From Paramagnetospirillum caucaseum (GTDB lineage Bacteria > Pseudomonadota > Alphaproteobacteria > Rhodospirillales > Magnetospirillaceae), in contig NZ_AONQ01000003.1 in NCBI RefSeq assembly GCF_000342045.1, positions 94,723 through 158,722 of the forward strand: a DNA stretch of 64,000 nucleotides, given 5' to 3'. This document shows positions 35,266-47,589 of this stretch, one piece after another. Made by a program: the position numbers and the translations under genes. Numbering within the stretch: the stretch's first letter is position 1; the number at the start of each line of letters is the position of its first letter. The notes under the pieces were generated by a model, which saw nothing but the letters and a program-made list of their open reading frames with translations, was not told the DNA's origin and ran no database searches.

Positions 35266-38200
35266 ATGAGTGTGGACATGACGCATCCGGCCCTTGGGCA
35301 TGGCCTTTCCTTCAACGACCTGTACCAGCGCTCCGGCCTGGAGCGGGTTGACGCCGCCTTCCTGGGCGCGCTTGCCGCCGCCGATGCCGCCCTGGCCGCC
35401 CGGCTGAAGGCCGCCCGGGCCGAACCGGCGGCGCTGGCGCCCAAGGACGAGGCGGCGCTGCTGGTCGAGTTGGCCCCCCATCTGGACGATTTCCTGGCCG
35501 AACTGTTCGCCATCCGCGCCGCCCTGGCCGACCTCTCGGCCCGCCAGGATGCCCTGGCGCCGCTCTATCAGGCCAAGCGCCTGTTCGTGCAGCGCCGCGC
35601 CCTGAAGGAGGTCAAGCCCGACGAGGCCGCCACCCTGGACGCCCACGCGCTGGAGATGGAATACGCGCTCAAGGTGGGCGAGCCGTTCTCGGAAACCGGC
35701 TTCGCCAAACGGGTCCTGGCCTGGATGGACGACCCGGCCGCCCATGCCGGGGCACTGGCCCTGGCCGCCCGTCTGGCCGCCGCCAAGGTGGCCGCCAACG
35801 AAAGCGCCTATCACCCCGAAGGCATCCTGTTCAAGGTGCCGGCCAAGCACGACCCCCTGCACGAGGTGCCGGCGGTGCGGGGCGAACTGTGCGGCGTGCC
35901 GGTCCTGGAATTCGAATCCTCCCGCCTGCGCCGCCGCGAGGGCTTCAACCTGACCGATGCCGGCACCGATCTGGCCGGGGCGCTGGACGAGATCAACTAC
36001 TGCATCCTCTGCCACCACCAGGGCCGCGATTCCTGTTCCAAGGGCATGAAGGACAGGAAGACCGGCGAGACCCAGAAAAATGCCCTGGGCGTCGTCATGG
36101 AGGGCTGCCCGCTCGAGGAGAAGATCTCCGAGATGCACGAGGCCAAGGCCGCCGGCCATGCCCTGGCCGCCCTGGCCATCATCGTCGTGGACAACCCCAT
36201 GGCGGCGGGTACCGGACACCGTATCTGCAACGATTGCATGACCGCCTGCATCTACCAGAACCAGAACCGCGACCCGGTCAACGTGCCCGAGGCCGAGACC
36301 CGCACGCTGAAGGACGTGCTGGAACTGCCCTGGGGCTTCGAGATCTATTCCCTGCTGACCCGCTGGAATCCCGCCAATATCCGCCGCCCGCTGCCCAAAC
36401 CCGATTCGGGGCGCAAGGTGCTGGTGGTGGGCATGGGGCCGGCCGGCTACACGCTGTCCCATCACCTGATGCAGGACGGCCACGCCGTGGTGGCGGTGGA
36501 CGGCTTGAAGATCGAGCCGCTGGCCGCCGACCTGTCGGGCGTCGACCCCTATGGCAAGCGGGTGCCGTTCCGTCCCGTCCGCGACATCCGCGCCCTGTGG
36601 CAGCCCCTGGGCGAGCGGGTCATGGGCGGCTTCGGCGGCGTCGCCGAGTACGGCATCACCGTGCGCTGGGACAAGAACTTCCTCGACGTCATCCGCCTGC
36701 TGCTGGAGCGCCGCAGCGAATTCGCCCTGTTCGGTGGCGTGCGCTTCGGCGGCAACCTGACGCTCGACGAGGCGTTCGAGATGGGCTTCGACCATGTGGC
36801 CCTGGCCACGGGGGCGGGCAAGCCGACCATCCTCGACATGCCGGGAGGCCTGGCCCGCGGCGTGCGGCAGGCCTCGGACTTCCTGATGGCGCTGCAACTG
36901 ACCGGCGCCGCCCGGCCCGGCACCCTGGCCAGCCTGCAACTGCGCCTGCCGGTGGTGGTGATCGGCGGCGGGCTTACCGCCATCGACACCTGCACCGAGG
37001 CCCTGGCCTATTACCCCATCCAGGTGGAGAAGTTCCTGTCCCGCCACGAGCAGCTGGTGGCCGAGCGGGGTGAACACGCGGTGCGCAGCCACTGGTCGGA
37101 AGAGGATCACGAGATCGCCGACGAGTTCATCGCCCATGCCGATTCCATCCGCGCCGAGCGCCGCGCCGCCGCAACGGAGGGCCGTGCGCCGCGCATCCTG
37201 GAATTGCTGCAGTCGTGGGGCGGGGCCACCGTGGCCTATCGCCGCAGCCTGACCGACAGCCCGGCCTACCGCAACCACGAGGAAATCTCCAAGGCGCTGG
37301 AGGAGGGCATCCGCTTCCTCGAGAACATGACCCCCGTGGCGGTGGAAACCGACGATTTCGGTTCGGCCAACGGCATCCAGCTCAAGGACCGCGACGGCCA
37401 GCCCCACCGCCTGCCGGCCCGCGCCGTGCTGGTGGCGGCGGGCACGGTGCCCAACACTACCCCGGCGCGCGAGGCCAAGGGCATCCACCTGGACGGCAAG
37501 TACTTCCAGGCGGTGGACGAGGAGGGGCGGCTTGTCTCCCCCGATCGCCGCACCAAGCCCGGCGCCGTCCATGTGCTGATGCACATCGACGGCCACGACC
37601 GTACCGTCAGCTTTTTCGGCGACCTGCATCCCTCCTATGCCGGCAACGTGGTGTCTGCCATGGCCTCGGCCAAGCAGGGCCACCCGGTGGTGACCCGGAC
37701 CATGGAACGGCGTGCGGCCAATCCTGTGCCGGCCTCCCGGCTGTTCGCCACTCTCAACGACCGGCTGCGCGCCCAGGTCCATGCGGTCAACCGCCTGACG
37801 CCGACCATCATCGAGGTGGTGGTCAGGGCTCCGGCGGCGGCCCGGGCCTTCCGCCCCGGCCAGTTCTTCCGCCTGCAGAACTTCGAGATGCTGGCCCGCA
37901 AGGTGGGCGACACCTCGCTGGCCATGGAGGGCCTGGCGCTCACCGGCGCCTGGGTGGACACCGAGAAGGGGCTGGTCGGGCTGATCGTCCTCGAGATGGG
38001 CGGCTCTTCCGACCTGTGCGCCCATCTCACCCCCGGCGAGCCGGTGGTGCTGATGGGGCCGACCGGCGCCCCCACCCATGTCTGCGGCTCGGAAACCGTG
38101 CTGCTGGCCGGCGGCGGCCTGGGCAACGCCGTGCTGTTCTCCATCGGCGCCGCCTTCCGAAGCGCCGGCTCCAAGGTGCTGTATTTCGCCGGCTACAAGA

Positions 38201-38736
38201 ACGCCCGCGACCGCTTCAAGGTGCCCGATATCGAGGCCGCCGCCGATGTGGTGGTGTGGTGCGTGGACGGCGGCGAGTCCTTCGCCCCCGACCGGCCCCA
38301 GGACCGCGCCTTCGTCGGCAACATCGTCGAGGCCATGGTGGCCTATGGCGAGGGAAGGCTGGGCGGGCAGGCCATCCCCATCACCGACGTGGACCGCATC
38401 ATCGCCATCGGCTCGGACCGCATGATGGCGGCGGTGGCCAAGGCCCGCCACGACCGCCTCGCCCCCTTCCTCAAGCGCGAGCATCAGGGCATCGGCTCCA
38501 TCAACTCGCCCATGCAATGCATGCTGAAGGAGGTCTGCGCCCAGTGCCTGCAAAAGCACAAGGACCCGGTCACCGGCGAGGAGAAAGTGGTGTTCACCTG
38601 CTTCGACCAGGACCAGCCCCTGGACAAGGTCGACTTCGTCAGTCTGGCCGAACGCCTGGGCCAGAACTCGGTCTGGGAGAAGCTCAGCAAGGCATGGATC
38701 GACCGCTCGCTGCGGCAGGCGGGCCTGCGGACGTAA
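35266..38736 (+). CDS. Giant FAD-dependent oxidoreductase: GltD-like part fused to PyrK/ferredoxin-reductase-like part
   Basis: A 1156-residue protein. Residues 1-230 are helical and unassigned. A GltD-type Fe-S region follows (CILCHHQGRDSC, EGCPLEEK, CNDCMTACIYQNQN). Next come FAD and NAD folds (VVGMGPAGYTLS near 390, VVIGGGLTAIDT near 570). From about 835 a ferredoxin-NADP-reductase-like FAD domain (AFRPGQFFRLQNF) and NAD domain (LLAGGGLGNAVLFS) end in a cluster site with C1085, C1091, C1094 and C1112, spaced like PyrK or NfnA [2Fe-2S] proteins. The combination matches NfnB plus NfnA in one chain, a flavin-bifurcating layout; activity is inference. ATG at 35266 chosen over an in-frame GTG at 35230. 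Confidence 0.85.
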   Translation: MSVDMTHPALGHGLSFNDLYQRSGLERVDAAFLGALAAADAALAARLKAARAEPAALAPKDEAALLVELAPHLDDFLAELFAIRAALADLSARQDALAPLYQAKRLFVQRRALKEVKPDEAATLDAHALEMEYALKVGEPFSETGFAKRVLAWMDDPAAHAGALALAARLAAAKVAANESAYHPEGILFKVPAKHDPLHEVPAVRGELCGVPVLEFESSRLRRREGFNLTDAGTDLAGALDEINYCILCHHQGRDSCSKGMKDRKTGETQKNALGVVMEGCPLEEKISEMHEAKAAGHALAALAIIVVDNPMAAGTGHRICNDCMTACIYQNQNRDPVNVPEAETRTLKDVLELPWGFEIYSLLTRWNPANIRRPLPKPDSGRKVLVVGMGPAGYTLSHHLMQDGHAVVAVDGLKIEPLAADLSGVDPYGKRVPFRPVRDIRALWQPLGERVMGGFGGVAEYGITVRWDKNFLDVIRLLLERRSEFALFGGVRFGGNLTLDEAFEMGFDHVALATGAGKPTILDMPGGLARGVRQASDFLMALQLTGAARPGTLASLQLRLPVVVIGGGLTAIDTCTEALAYYPIQVEKFLSRHEQLVAERGEHAVRSHWSEEDHEIADEFIAHADSIRAERRAAATEGRAPRILELLQSWGGATVAYRRSLTDSPAYRNHEEISKALEEGIRFLENMTPVAVETDDFGSANGIQLKDRDGQPHRLPARAVLVAAGTVPNTTPAREAKGIHLDGKYFQAVDEEGRLVSPDRRTKPGAVHVLMHIDGHDRTVSFFGDLHPSYAGNVVSAMASAKQGHPVVTRTMERRAANPVPASRLFATLNDRLRAQVHAVNRLTPTIIEVVVRAPAAARAFRPGQFFRLQNFEMLARKVGDTSLAMEGLALTGAWVDTEKGLVGLIVLEMGGSSDLCAHLTPGEPVVLMGPTGAPTHVCGSETVLLAGGGLGNAVLFSIGAAFRSAGSKVLYFAGYKNARDRFKVPDIEAAADVVVWCVDGGESFAPDRPQDRAFVGNIVEAMVAYGEGRLGGQAIPITDVDRIIAIGSDRMMAAVAKARHDRLAPFLKREHQGIGSINSPMQCMLKEVCAQCLQKHKDPVTGEEKVVFTCFDQDQPLDKVDFVSLAERLGQNSVWEKLSKAWIDRSLRQAGLRT

Positions 38737-38746
38737 CAGCGCGGGC

Positions 38747-38788
38747 GGGACGCCCGCGCTCCATCCCCATTCGGAGCGCGGGCGCCCC
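38747..38788. repeat. Dispersed inverted repeat (second full copy)
   Basis: Arms GGGACGCCCGCGCTCC (38747-38762) and GGAGCGCGGGCGCCCC (38773-38788) pair with one mismatch around a 10-base loop. It is a near copy of the 4549-4598 repeat and again lies between two convergent stops, those of the flavoprotein gene and mutS. Confidence 0.65.
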
Positions 38789-41451
38789 TACAGCAGCCGC
38801 TTCATCTCGTAGAGCAGGTCCAGCGCCTGGCGCGCCGTCAGGTCATCGGGATTGACCGCCTTCAGGGCCTCTTCCACCGGTGACGATTGCGGCAGGGCGG
38901 CCGGGGCGGGCCTGGGCCGGGCCAGCGCCGCGAACAGCGGCAGGTCGTCGGCGAGGCGCGCTATCCCCGAAGCCTGATCCGACTTCTCCAGGGTGCCCAG
39001 CACCTCCTCGGCGCGGGTCAGCACGGCCGGCGGCAGGCCGGCCAGGCGCGCCACGTGGATGCCGTAGGAGCGGTCGGCGGCGCCGGCCCCCACCTCGTGC
39101 AGGAAGACCACGTCGCCCTGCCATTCCTTGACCCGCATCATATGGCAGGACAAGGCCGACAGCCGCGAGGTCAGCCGGGTCAGCTCGTGGTAATGGGTGG
39201 CGAACAAAGCGCGGCAGCAATTGACCTCGTGCAGGTGCTCGACCACCGCCCAGGCGATGGACAACCCGTCGAAGGTGGCGGTGCCGCGCCCGATCTCGTC
39301 GAGGATCACCAGGGCGCGCGGCCCGGCCTGATTGAGGATGGCGGCGGTTTCCACCATCTCGACCATGAAGGTGGAACGGCCGCGCGCCAGGTCGTCGGCG
39401 GCGCCGACGCGCGAGAACAGGCGGTCGACCACGCCCATGTGAACCGACTCGGCCGGTACAAACGAGCCCATCTGGGCCAGGATGGCGATCACCGCGTTCT
39501 GGCGCAGGAAGGTGCTCTTGCCCGCCATGTTGGGACCGGTGACCAGCCACAGCCGCTGGGTATCGGCCAGATCGCAGTCGTTGGCGACGAAGGGTCCCGA
39601 TTGGGCGGCCTCCAGCGCCGCCTCCACCACCGGATGGCGGCCGCCCTTGATGTCGAAGGCGGTGCCGCCGTCGATCCTGGGCCGCGACCAGCGCGCCGTC
39701 GACGCCATCTCGCCCAGGGCCGCGGCACAGTCGAGGCCGGCCAGGGCGGACGCCGCCAGGGCGATCCCCGGCGCGCTGGCCGTCACCTCGCCGATCAGCT
39801 CGGCCAGCAGCTCCATCTCCAGCGCCAGGGCGCGGTCGGCGGCGCCGGTGATCCGGCCGGCCAGCTCGATCAGTTCGGTGGTGGTGTAGCGGGCGGTGGT
39901 CGCCATGGTCTGGCGGTGGATATAGCCCTCGCCCAGCTTGTCGGCCTGCTTGGATGAGACCTCGATGTGATAGCCGATGATGTTGTTGTGGCTGATCTTG
40001 AGCGCCGCGACGCCGGTTTCCTCGGCATAGCGGACCTGAAGGCGCATCAGCGCGCCCTTGCTCTCGGTCTTCAAGGATTTCAGCTCGTCCAGTCCCTCGT
40101 GGTAGCCCGGCGCGATGAAGCCGCCGTCCCGCGCGTTGAGCGGCAGGTCGGGAGAAAGGGCGCGGGTCAGCCGGTCCACCAGGGCGGAATGCTCGCCCAG
40201 GTCGCGGGCGCATTGATTGATGCCGGGCGGCGTGTCCAGCTGCGGCTGGGTGACCAGCATGCGCAAGGCGGGAATCTCGGCCAGGGCGTCCCGGACATTG
40301 GCGAGGTCGCGGGGGCCGCCGCGCCCGAGCGACAGCCGCGACAGGGCGCGCTCCACGTCGGGGCAGCGCTTCAGCGTCTCGCGCAATTGGGCGCGCACCC
40401 CCTCGTGCTCGACGAAGAAGCCCACCATGTCGAGGCGCCATTCGATGGCCGGGGGATCGGTCAGCGGCGCCGCCAGCTGGGCGGCCAGCAGCCGCGCCCC
40501 CGCTCCCGTCACGGTGCGGTCGATGGTGGCGAGCAGCGAGCCCCGGCGCTCGCCCGACAGGGTTTCGGCCAGTTCCAGGTTGCGCCTTGTGGCCGCGTCG
40601 ATCTCCATCACCGCGCCCTCGGCCAGGCGCTTCGGGGAAGACAGGCGGGGCAGCTTGCCCTTCTGGGTCAGCTCGACGTAATCGACCAGGGCGCCGCCAG
40701 CCGCCAGCTCGGACCGGGTGAAGGCGCCGAAGCCGTCCAGGGCGCCGACGCCGTAAAGGGCCTCCAGCCGCCGCCGGGAGTTCTCGGAATCGAAGCGGGC
40801 GGTGGGCAGCGGCGACAGCACGCTCTTCCACTCGGCCCACACGTCGGTGAAGTCGGCATTGCCCAGCAGGCGGTCGGGGACCAGCAACTCGCCGGGCGAC
40901 AGGCGGGCCAGGGCGGCGGCCAGGGTCTTCGGCGCGATGGCCTGCATGGCGAAATCGCCGGTCGACACGTCGACCCAGGCGAGGCCCAGCGTTCCTTGCG
41001 CCTCGGCCACCGCCGCCAGGTAATTATGGGACCGCGCGTCGAGCAGGGTGTCCTCGGTGAGGGTGCCCGCCGTGATGACGCGGACCACGTCCCGGGCCAC
41101 CACCGATTTGGAGCCGCGCTTCTTGGCCTCGGCCGGGTCTTCCATCTGCTCGCCGATGGCCACCTTGAAGCCCGAGCGCACCAGTTTGGCGAGATAGGCC
41201 TCGTAGGCGCGGACCGGCACGCCGCACATGGCGATGTCCTCGCCGGCATGCTTGCCCCGCTTGGTCAGCGCGATGTCCAGCGCGGCGGACGCCTTGACCG
41301 CGTCGTCGAAGAACAGCTCGTAGAAATCGCCCATGCGGTAGAACAGCAGGCAATCGGGATGGGCCCGCTTGATGGCCAGGTACTGGGCCATCATGGGGGT
41401 GGCGTCGCCAAGATCGGAAATGGGGGGAATGGCGGGCAGGTCGGCGGTCAC
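38788..41451 (-). CDS. mutS: DNA mismatch repair protein MutS
   Basis: An 887-residue protein with all MutS parts: mismatch-reading motif GDFYELFF near residue 45, connector and lever domains, clamp, and ATPase domain with Walker [11 protein letters not shown], the signature [12 protein letters not shown] and [10 protein letters not shown]. It recognises mismatched bases and starts repair together with MutL, which is not in this window. Start is GTG, overlapping the stop of the DUF2442 gene (GTGA). No irregularity is seen. Confidence 0.97.
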   Translation of the reverse strand: MTADLPAIPPISDLGDATPMMAQYLAIKRAHPDCLLFYRMGDFYELFFDDAVKASAALDIALTKRGKHAGEDIAMCGVPVRAYEAYLAKLVRSGFKVAIGEQMEDPAEAKKRGSKSVVARDVVRVITAGTLTEDTLLDARSHNYLAAVAEAQGTLGLAWVDVSTGDFAMQAIAPKTLAAALARLSPGELLVPDRLLGNADFTDVWAEWKSVLSPLPTARFDSENSRRRLEALYGVGALDGFGAFTRSELAAGGALVDYVELTQKGKLPRLSSPKRLAEGAVMEIDAATRRNLELAETLSGERRGSLLATIDRTVTGAGARLLAAQLAAPLTDPPAIEWRLDMVGFFVEHEGVRAQLRETLKRCPDVERALSRLSLGRGGPRDLANVRDALAEIPALRMLVTQPQLDTPPGINQCARDLGEHSALVDRLTRALSPDLPLNARDGGFIAPGYHEGLDELKSLKTESKGALMRLQVRYAEETGVAALKISHNNIIGYHIEVSSKQADKLGEGYIHRQTMATTARYTTTELIELAGRITGAADRALALEMELLAELIGEVTASAPGIALAASALAGLDCAAALGEMASTARWSRPRIDGGTAFDIKGGRHPVVEAALEAAQSGPFVANDCDLADTQRLWLVTGPNMAGKSTFLRQNAVIAILAQMGSFVPAESVHMGVVDRLFSRVGAADDLARGRSTFMVEMVETAAILNQAGPRALVILDEIGRGTATFDGLSIAWAVVEHLHEVNCCRALFATHYHELTRLTSRLSALSCHMMRVKEWQGDVVFLHEVGAGAADRSYGIHVARLAGLPPAVLTRAEEVLGTLEKSDQASGIARLADDLPLFAALARPRPAPAALPQSSPVEEALKAVNPDDLTARQALDLLYEMKRLL

Positions 41452-41705
41452 GGAAGGGCCTTGGGCAAAGTGGCAGGAACGCTCTTGAGGTACAGGGTGT
41501 CGGGACTGAAATCCTGCTCGTGCGGCCAGGAAACGAAGCCGGAAATCGCCCGGACCGACCGGAAATAGGCGGGATCGCGTAATTCGCGGAAGATGCCGCG
41601 GTCAAGATAGGGCTCGACCGAGAAGATCCGCTTCTCGCCGTTGGCAAAGGTCAGAAGCAGGGCATACCCTTCGAGAACGTCCACGGTGATGACATCGGGA
41701 TGCAT
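41448..41705 (-). CDS. DUF2442 domain protein
   Basis: An 85-residue protein beginning [24 protein letters not shown], with the typical later parts [24 protein letters not shown] and [23 protein letters not shown]2442 genes are often directly downstream of DUF4160 genes, as here, and the pair is thought to behave like a toxin-antitoxin-like or regulatory couple; that function is unproved. Its ATG lies 11 bases after the DUF4160 stop, and its stop overlaps the mutS start. A frameshift upstream makes the two frames look like one 181-residue frame. Confidence 0.85.
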   Translation of the reverse strand: MHPDVITVDVLEGYALLLTFANGEKRIFSVEPYLDRGIFRELRDPAYFRSVRAISGFVSWPHEQDFSPDTLYLKSVPATLPKALP

Positions 41706-41716
41706 GGTCTTCGGCC

Positions 41717-41987
41717 TCAACGCAGCGGTTCGATACGGAATACGGCTTCCCCTTGGACCGCCAGGTCCCAGTCGGCCCGCAATTCCTCGCGGTGGATTTC
41801 GATCCATGCCTGGACGAGGCGAAGCTTGGCGGCGGGAAAGCCTCCGGCCGAGAATCTCTCCCTCGGCAAGGGACAACACCGCCTTGTGTTCCCCATATTC
41901 CACATGGATATGGGGCAACTGATGTTGGTCCGTGTCGAAATAGAACATCCGGACGATGATGCCGTAAAACATGGAAATGACGGGCAT
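41717..41987 (-). pseudogene. DUF4160 domain protein, frame broken by one base
   Basis: The N-terminal MPVISMFYGIIVRMFYFDTD, the QLPHIHVEYGEHKAVLSLAEGEILG part, and then (in another frame) LPAAKLRLVQAWIEIHREEL through RIEPLR together give a full-length, typical DUF4160 protein of about 90 residues. The frame is lost at the AAA run 41837-41839 (TTT on the coding strand); removing one base gives LGRRLPAAKLRLV, which fits the family. The ATG at 41987 has AAGGA at the right distance. It may be a sequencing error and an intact gene. Confidence 0.75.
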
Positions 41988-42134
41988 CGGCATTCCTTCG
42001 CGGCCCTGAGGCGATCGTTGCCACAGCTATGCCGAAGCGGCCGGGATTTTCAAGTCCTTCTGCGCCCCGCCCTCTTTGCAGACTCCCGCTTTCGGCGCAC
42101 AATGGTTCCCCAAGGCCGACACCAGGAGAATCCC

Positions 42135-42662
42135 ATGACCGCCGTCCTTAAACCCCAATCCGGTGCCCTCCGCGAAGTGGTGGGGACCTTTGCCGACCGC
42201 GCCCATTTCGAGGCCGCGGTATCCGCCCTGCTGGCCGAGGGATTCGGCCGCGACAAGCTGTCGGTTCTCACCTCCCACGATTCCCTGGACGCGGCGGAAG
42301 GGCCGGAAGGGGCCAAGGCGCGCAAGTGGCGCGACGGGCTGGTGGCCATGATGGGCGAGCTGAAATACGAAGGCCCGCTGGTGGCCGCCGGGCTGATCGC
42401 CCTGGCCGCCGGTCCGGTGGGCGCGGTGATCGCCGGGCTGGTGGCGGCCGGTGTCGGCGGGGTGGCCATCAAGGAAGTGCTGGACGAGGTCGCCGCCATT
42501 CCCGATTCCGACGGTTTCGTCCGCGCCCTGGCGGCGGGCAGCGTGATCCTGTGGGTCAGCACCGACACGCCCGAGGAGGAGACCCGGGTCCGCGCCCTGC
42601 TGGCCGATGCCGGCGGCGCCAACATCCATATCTTCGAGCGCGCCATGGGCGCCCGCCACTAA
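42135..42662 (+). CDS. Stress-related-type protein with hydrophobic glycine-rich centre
   Basis: A 175-residue protein with GGAGAA seven bases before the ATG. The N-terminal half (VVGTFADRAHFEAAVSALLAEGFGRDKLSVL) resembles the general-stress-protein 17M/YflT-like fold, in which a ferredoxin-like domain precedes a Gly/Ala-rich hydrophobic hairpin; here that hairpin spans about 80-112. The C-terminal part is again alpha/beta with VSTDTPEEETRVRALLADAGG. The match to the family is weak and by eye. It lies 27 bases before malic enzyme. Confidence 0.7.
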   Translation: MTAVLKPQSGALREVVGTFADRAHFEAAVSALLAEGFGRDKLSVLTSHDSLDAAEGPEGAKARKWRDGLVAMMGELKYEGPLVAAGLIALAAGPVGAVIAGLVAAGVGGVAIKEVLDEVAAIPDSDGFVRALAAGSVILWVSTDTPEEETRVRALLADAGGANIHIFERAMGARH

Positions 42663-42689
42663 AGACAACCGCAGGGGTACCGGACTGAC

Positions 42690-44990
<2,301 letters not shown>

Positions 44991-45002
44991 TCCGGGGCGG
45001 GC

Positions 45003-46409
45003 GTGATCAGGGGACCCGTCACCTCCGCCCGCGTCCTGCTGATCGCCCTGTTCCTGTCCAGTCCCACCGCCATCATGCTGGTGGTGCTGGCCGGAGCCGG
45101 GCGGCTGGACGTCTGGCCGGCGCTCGGCACCTGGATGGTGGTGACCTCGCTGCTGCTGCCGCTGGTGCGCTCGCATCTGGGTGAGCTGGCGGGGCTGGCC
45201 AACTGGGTGCGCACCTTGGCCCATGGCGGCGACATCGCCGCCGCGCCGGGCAAGGAGGGCATGGCCCTGGCCGAGATCGCCGCCGCCGTGGCGGCGCTTC
45301 GCCGCCTGTGGCAGCAGCGTTCCGCCGAACTGGCCGAGACCGCCCGCTGGAACGCCAGCCTGCTGGAGAACCTGCCCGATCCGCTGCTGCTGCTGGATGC
45401 GGGGCGCAAGGTGGTGCGGGCCAACCGCGCCGCCACCCGGCTGTTCGGCCGCGACCCGGCGGGCGGCGATCTGGCCGCCGTGCTGCGCGACCCCCTGGTC
45501 ACCGAGGCGGTGCAGGCGGTGCTGTCGGGGGCCTCCGCCTCCCGCGAATGCGAGTTCACCCAGGCCATTCCGGTGGAGCGCACCTTCACGGCGCGCATCG
45601 ACCGCCTGGACGGCCAGCCGGCCTTCGAGGCGGCCATCGCCCTGCTCACCCTGCACGAGCTGACCGCCATCCGCCGCATGGAGCGCATGCGGGCCGATTT
45701 CGTCGCCAATGCCAGCCACGAACTGCGCACCCCCCTGGCGGCGCTGTCCGGCTTCATCGAGACCCTGCAGGGTCCGGCCAGGGACGACGAGGAGGCGCGG
45801 GAAAAGTTCTTAGGGATCATGGCCGAGCAGTCGGGCCGCATGAGCCGGCTGGTCGCCGACCTGCTGTCCCTGTCGCGCATCGAGCTGGACGAGCATTCGC
45901 CGCCCGGCGAGGCGGTGGACCTGGCCCGGCTGGTGACCAGCGCCGCCGAGGCGCTGAAACCCCTGGCCAGCCGGCGCGGCATGGAACTGGCGCTGGACGT
46001 CGCCGCCGGCCTGCCCGAGGTGGCGGGCCAGCCCGACCAGCTGGCCCAGCTGTTCCAGAACCTGATGGACAACGCCGTCAAATACGGCAGCGACGGCACG
46101 GCGGTGGAGATTTCCGTCACCCTGGCCGAGGGCCTGCCCGCCGGGGCGGGCGCGGCGCTGCGGGCCGGGCCGGCGGTCCGGGTGGCGGTCCGGGATCACG
46201 GCGAGGGCATCGCGCCGGAGCACCTGCCCCGCCTGACCGAACGCTTCTACCGGGTGGACACGGCGCGGTCGCGCAAGATGGGCGGCACCGGCCTGGGGCT
46301 GGCCATCGTCAAGCACATCGTCAACCGCCATCGCGGCTGGCTGGCCATCGACAGCCGTCCGGGCGAGGGCTCGACCTTCACCGTCTGGCTGCCGGCCGCA
46401 CCACCTTGA
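45003..46409 (+). CDS. phoR: PhoR-type sensor histidine kinase
   Basis: A 468-residue kinase with two TM helices at about 9-33 and 40-55 and only a few residues outside, a PAS-like domain (about 117-215, LLENLPDPLLLLDAGRKVVRANRAA), H box FVANASHELRTPLAALSG with H239, N box NLMDNAVKYGSDGT, G1 VRDHGEGI and G2 GGTGLGLAIVKHIV. The layout and the RRxERMRADFVANASHELRTPL segment are those of PhoR, the phosphate kinase. phoB and pst genes are not in the window. Start is GTG, 12 bases after maeB. The 3' end overlaps the convergent MFS gene by 32 bases. Confidence 0.9.
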   Translation: MIRGPVTSARVLLIALFLSSPTAIMLVVLAGAGRLDVWPALGTWMVVTSLLLPLVRSHLGELAGLANWVRTLAHGGDIAAAPGKEGMALAEIAAAVAALRRLWQQRSAELAETARWNASLLENLPDPLLLLDAGRKVVRANRAATRLFGRDPAGGDLAAVLRDPLVTEAVQAVLSGASASRECEFTQAIPVERTFTARIDRLDGQPAFEAAIALLTLHELTAIRRMERMRADFVANASHELRTPLAALSGFIETLQGPARDDEEAREKFLGIMAEQSGRMSRLVADLLSLSRIELDEHSPPGEAVDLARLVTSAAEALKPLASRRGMELALDVAAGLPEVAGQPDQLAQLFQNLMDNAVKYGSDGTAVEISVTLAEGLPAGAGAALRAGPAVRVAVRDHGEGIAPEHLPRLTERFYRVDTARSRKMGGTGLGLAIVKHIVNRHRGWLAIDSRPGEGSTFTVWLPAAPP

Positions 46410-47589
46410 GATAGACCAGCAGCGCCGCCAGCCCCATGACCGCCATCATGGCGGCCAGCGGCCGCGCCGAGCCGTCGTGGAAATGGCCCACCAGCCAGCC
46501 GGCCACGGCGCCGCCGGCCATCTGGATGAAGCCCATGGCCGACGAGGCGGCGCCCGCCGCCCGCGGGAAGGGGGCGATGGCCCCGGCGGTGGCGTTGGGC
46601 AGCACCAGGGCGCAGGCGATGAAATAGGCCATCACCAGCCCCATGATCATGGCCACCCCGTCCATGCCGCCCGGCTTGGCCAGCCCCGACCACACCACGG
46701 CGGCCAGGGCGAAGCCGGTCGCCGTGCAGCCGATGGTGCCGGCGAACACCATGCGATCGACGCCGAAGCGGTGGGTGAGCCTGGCCCCGGCGAAACCGCC
46801 GATCAGATAGCCCGCCGAGGCCAGGGCGAAGGCCAGGCCGAAGAAGCGCGGCTCCATCCCCATGACGTCGATCAGCACGAAGGACGAGGCGGAGATGAAG
46901 CTGAACAGCCCGCCGAACGCCGCCGTCATGGTCAGCACGTAGCCGAGGAACAGGCGGTGGGTCAGCAGCTCGCGGAAGTTCCCGAGCATGCGGCCGGGAT
47001 CGAGGGCCCGGGGGTCCTTGTGACGGTTGGTCTCGCCCAGCATGCGCCAGACCAGGACCATCAGGACGATGCCGAACAGGGCCAGCAGCACGAAATTGGA
47101 GCGCCAGCCGAACCAGGTGTGGAACCAGCCGCCGACGGTGGGCGCCACCAACGGGCCGAGGGCCATGGCGCTGGCCATGTAGCTCATCACCTTGGCGGCC
47201 TGCTCGCTGGCGAACAGGTCGCGCACCACGGCGCGGCCCAGCACCGGGCCGCAGCAGGCGCCCAGGGCCTGGACGAAGCGTCCGGCGATCAGTGCCTCGA
47301 TGCTCGGCGCGACGACGCAATACAGGCTGGCCGCCACATAGAGGACGATGCCGCCCAGGATCATCGGACGGCGTCCGAAGCGGTCGGACAGCGGGCCGTA
47401 GACCAGCTGCGCCACCGCGAAGCCGCCGACGAAGGCCGAGAGCGTCAGCTGCACCATGGTGGTGGTGGTGGCGAGGTCGCGGGCCATGTCGGGCAGCGAG
47501 GCAAGGTAGAGGTCGGTGCAGACCGGGCCGAAGGCCACCAGAAGGGTCAGCAGTACCGCGATGCGCCGCGACGGCGTTACATTACTCAA
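46378..47589 (-). CDS. MFS exporter, Bcr/CflA drug-resistance family
   Basis: A 403-residue protein with 12 helices. The signatures are FGPVCTDLYLASLPDMARDL near the start, SDRFGRRPMILGG (motif A), the PVLGRAVVRDLFASEQAAKVMS segment and the C-terminal half with GFIQMAGGAVAGWLVG. It exports drugs such as bicyclomycin or chloramphenicol in relatives; substrate unknown here. A TTG at 47589 preceded by GGGGGA is preferred; an in-frame ATG at 47622 would add 11 residues and overlap the upstream gene more deeply. Confidence 0.9.
   Translation of the reverse strand: MSNVTPSRRIAVLLTLLVAFGPVCTDLYLASLPDMARDLATTTTMVQLTLSAFVGGFAVAQLVYGPLSDRFGRRPMILGGIVLYVAASLYCVVAPSIEALIAGRFVQALGACCGPVLGRAVVRDLFASEQAAKVMSYMASAMALGPLVAPTVGGWFHTWFGWRSNFVLLALFGIVLMVLVWRMLGETNRHKDPRALDPGRMLGNFRELLTHRLFLGYVLTMTAAFGGLFSFISASSFVLIDVMGMEPRFFGLAFALASAGYLIGGFAGARLTHRFGVDRMVFAGTIGCTATGFALAAVVWSGLAKPGGMDGVAMIMGLVMAYFIACALVLPNATAGAIAPFPRAAGAASSAMGFIQMAGGAVAGWLVGHFHDGSARPLAAMMAVMGLAALLVYLKVVRPAARR

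Noticed and set aside
35218..38559. 1113-codon frame antisense to the giant flavoprotein
   Set aside because: Shadow of the real gene; composition is His/Gly/Arg biased, without domains or a ribosome site.
41448..41993. DUF4160-DUF2442 as a genuine fusion protein
   Set aside because: The linking stretch is out-of-frame DUF4160 sequence; correcting one base gives two normal proteins.
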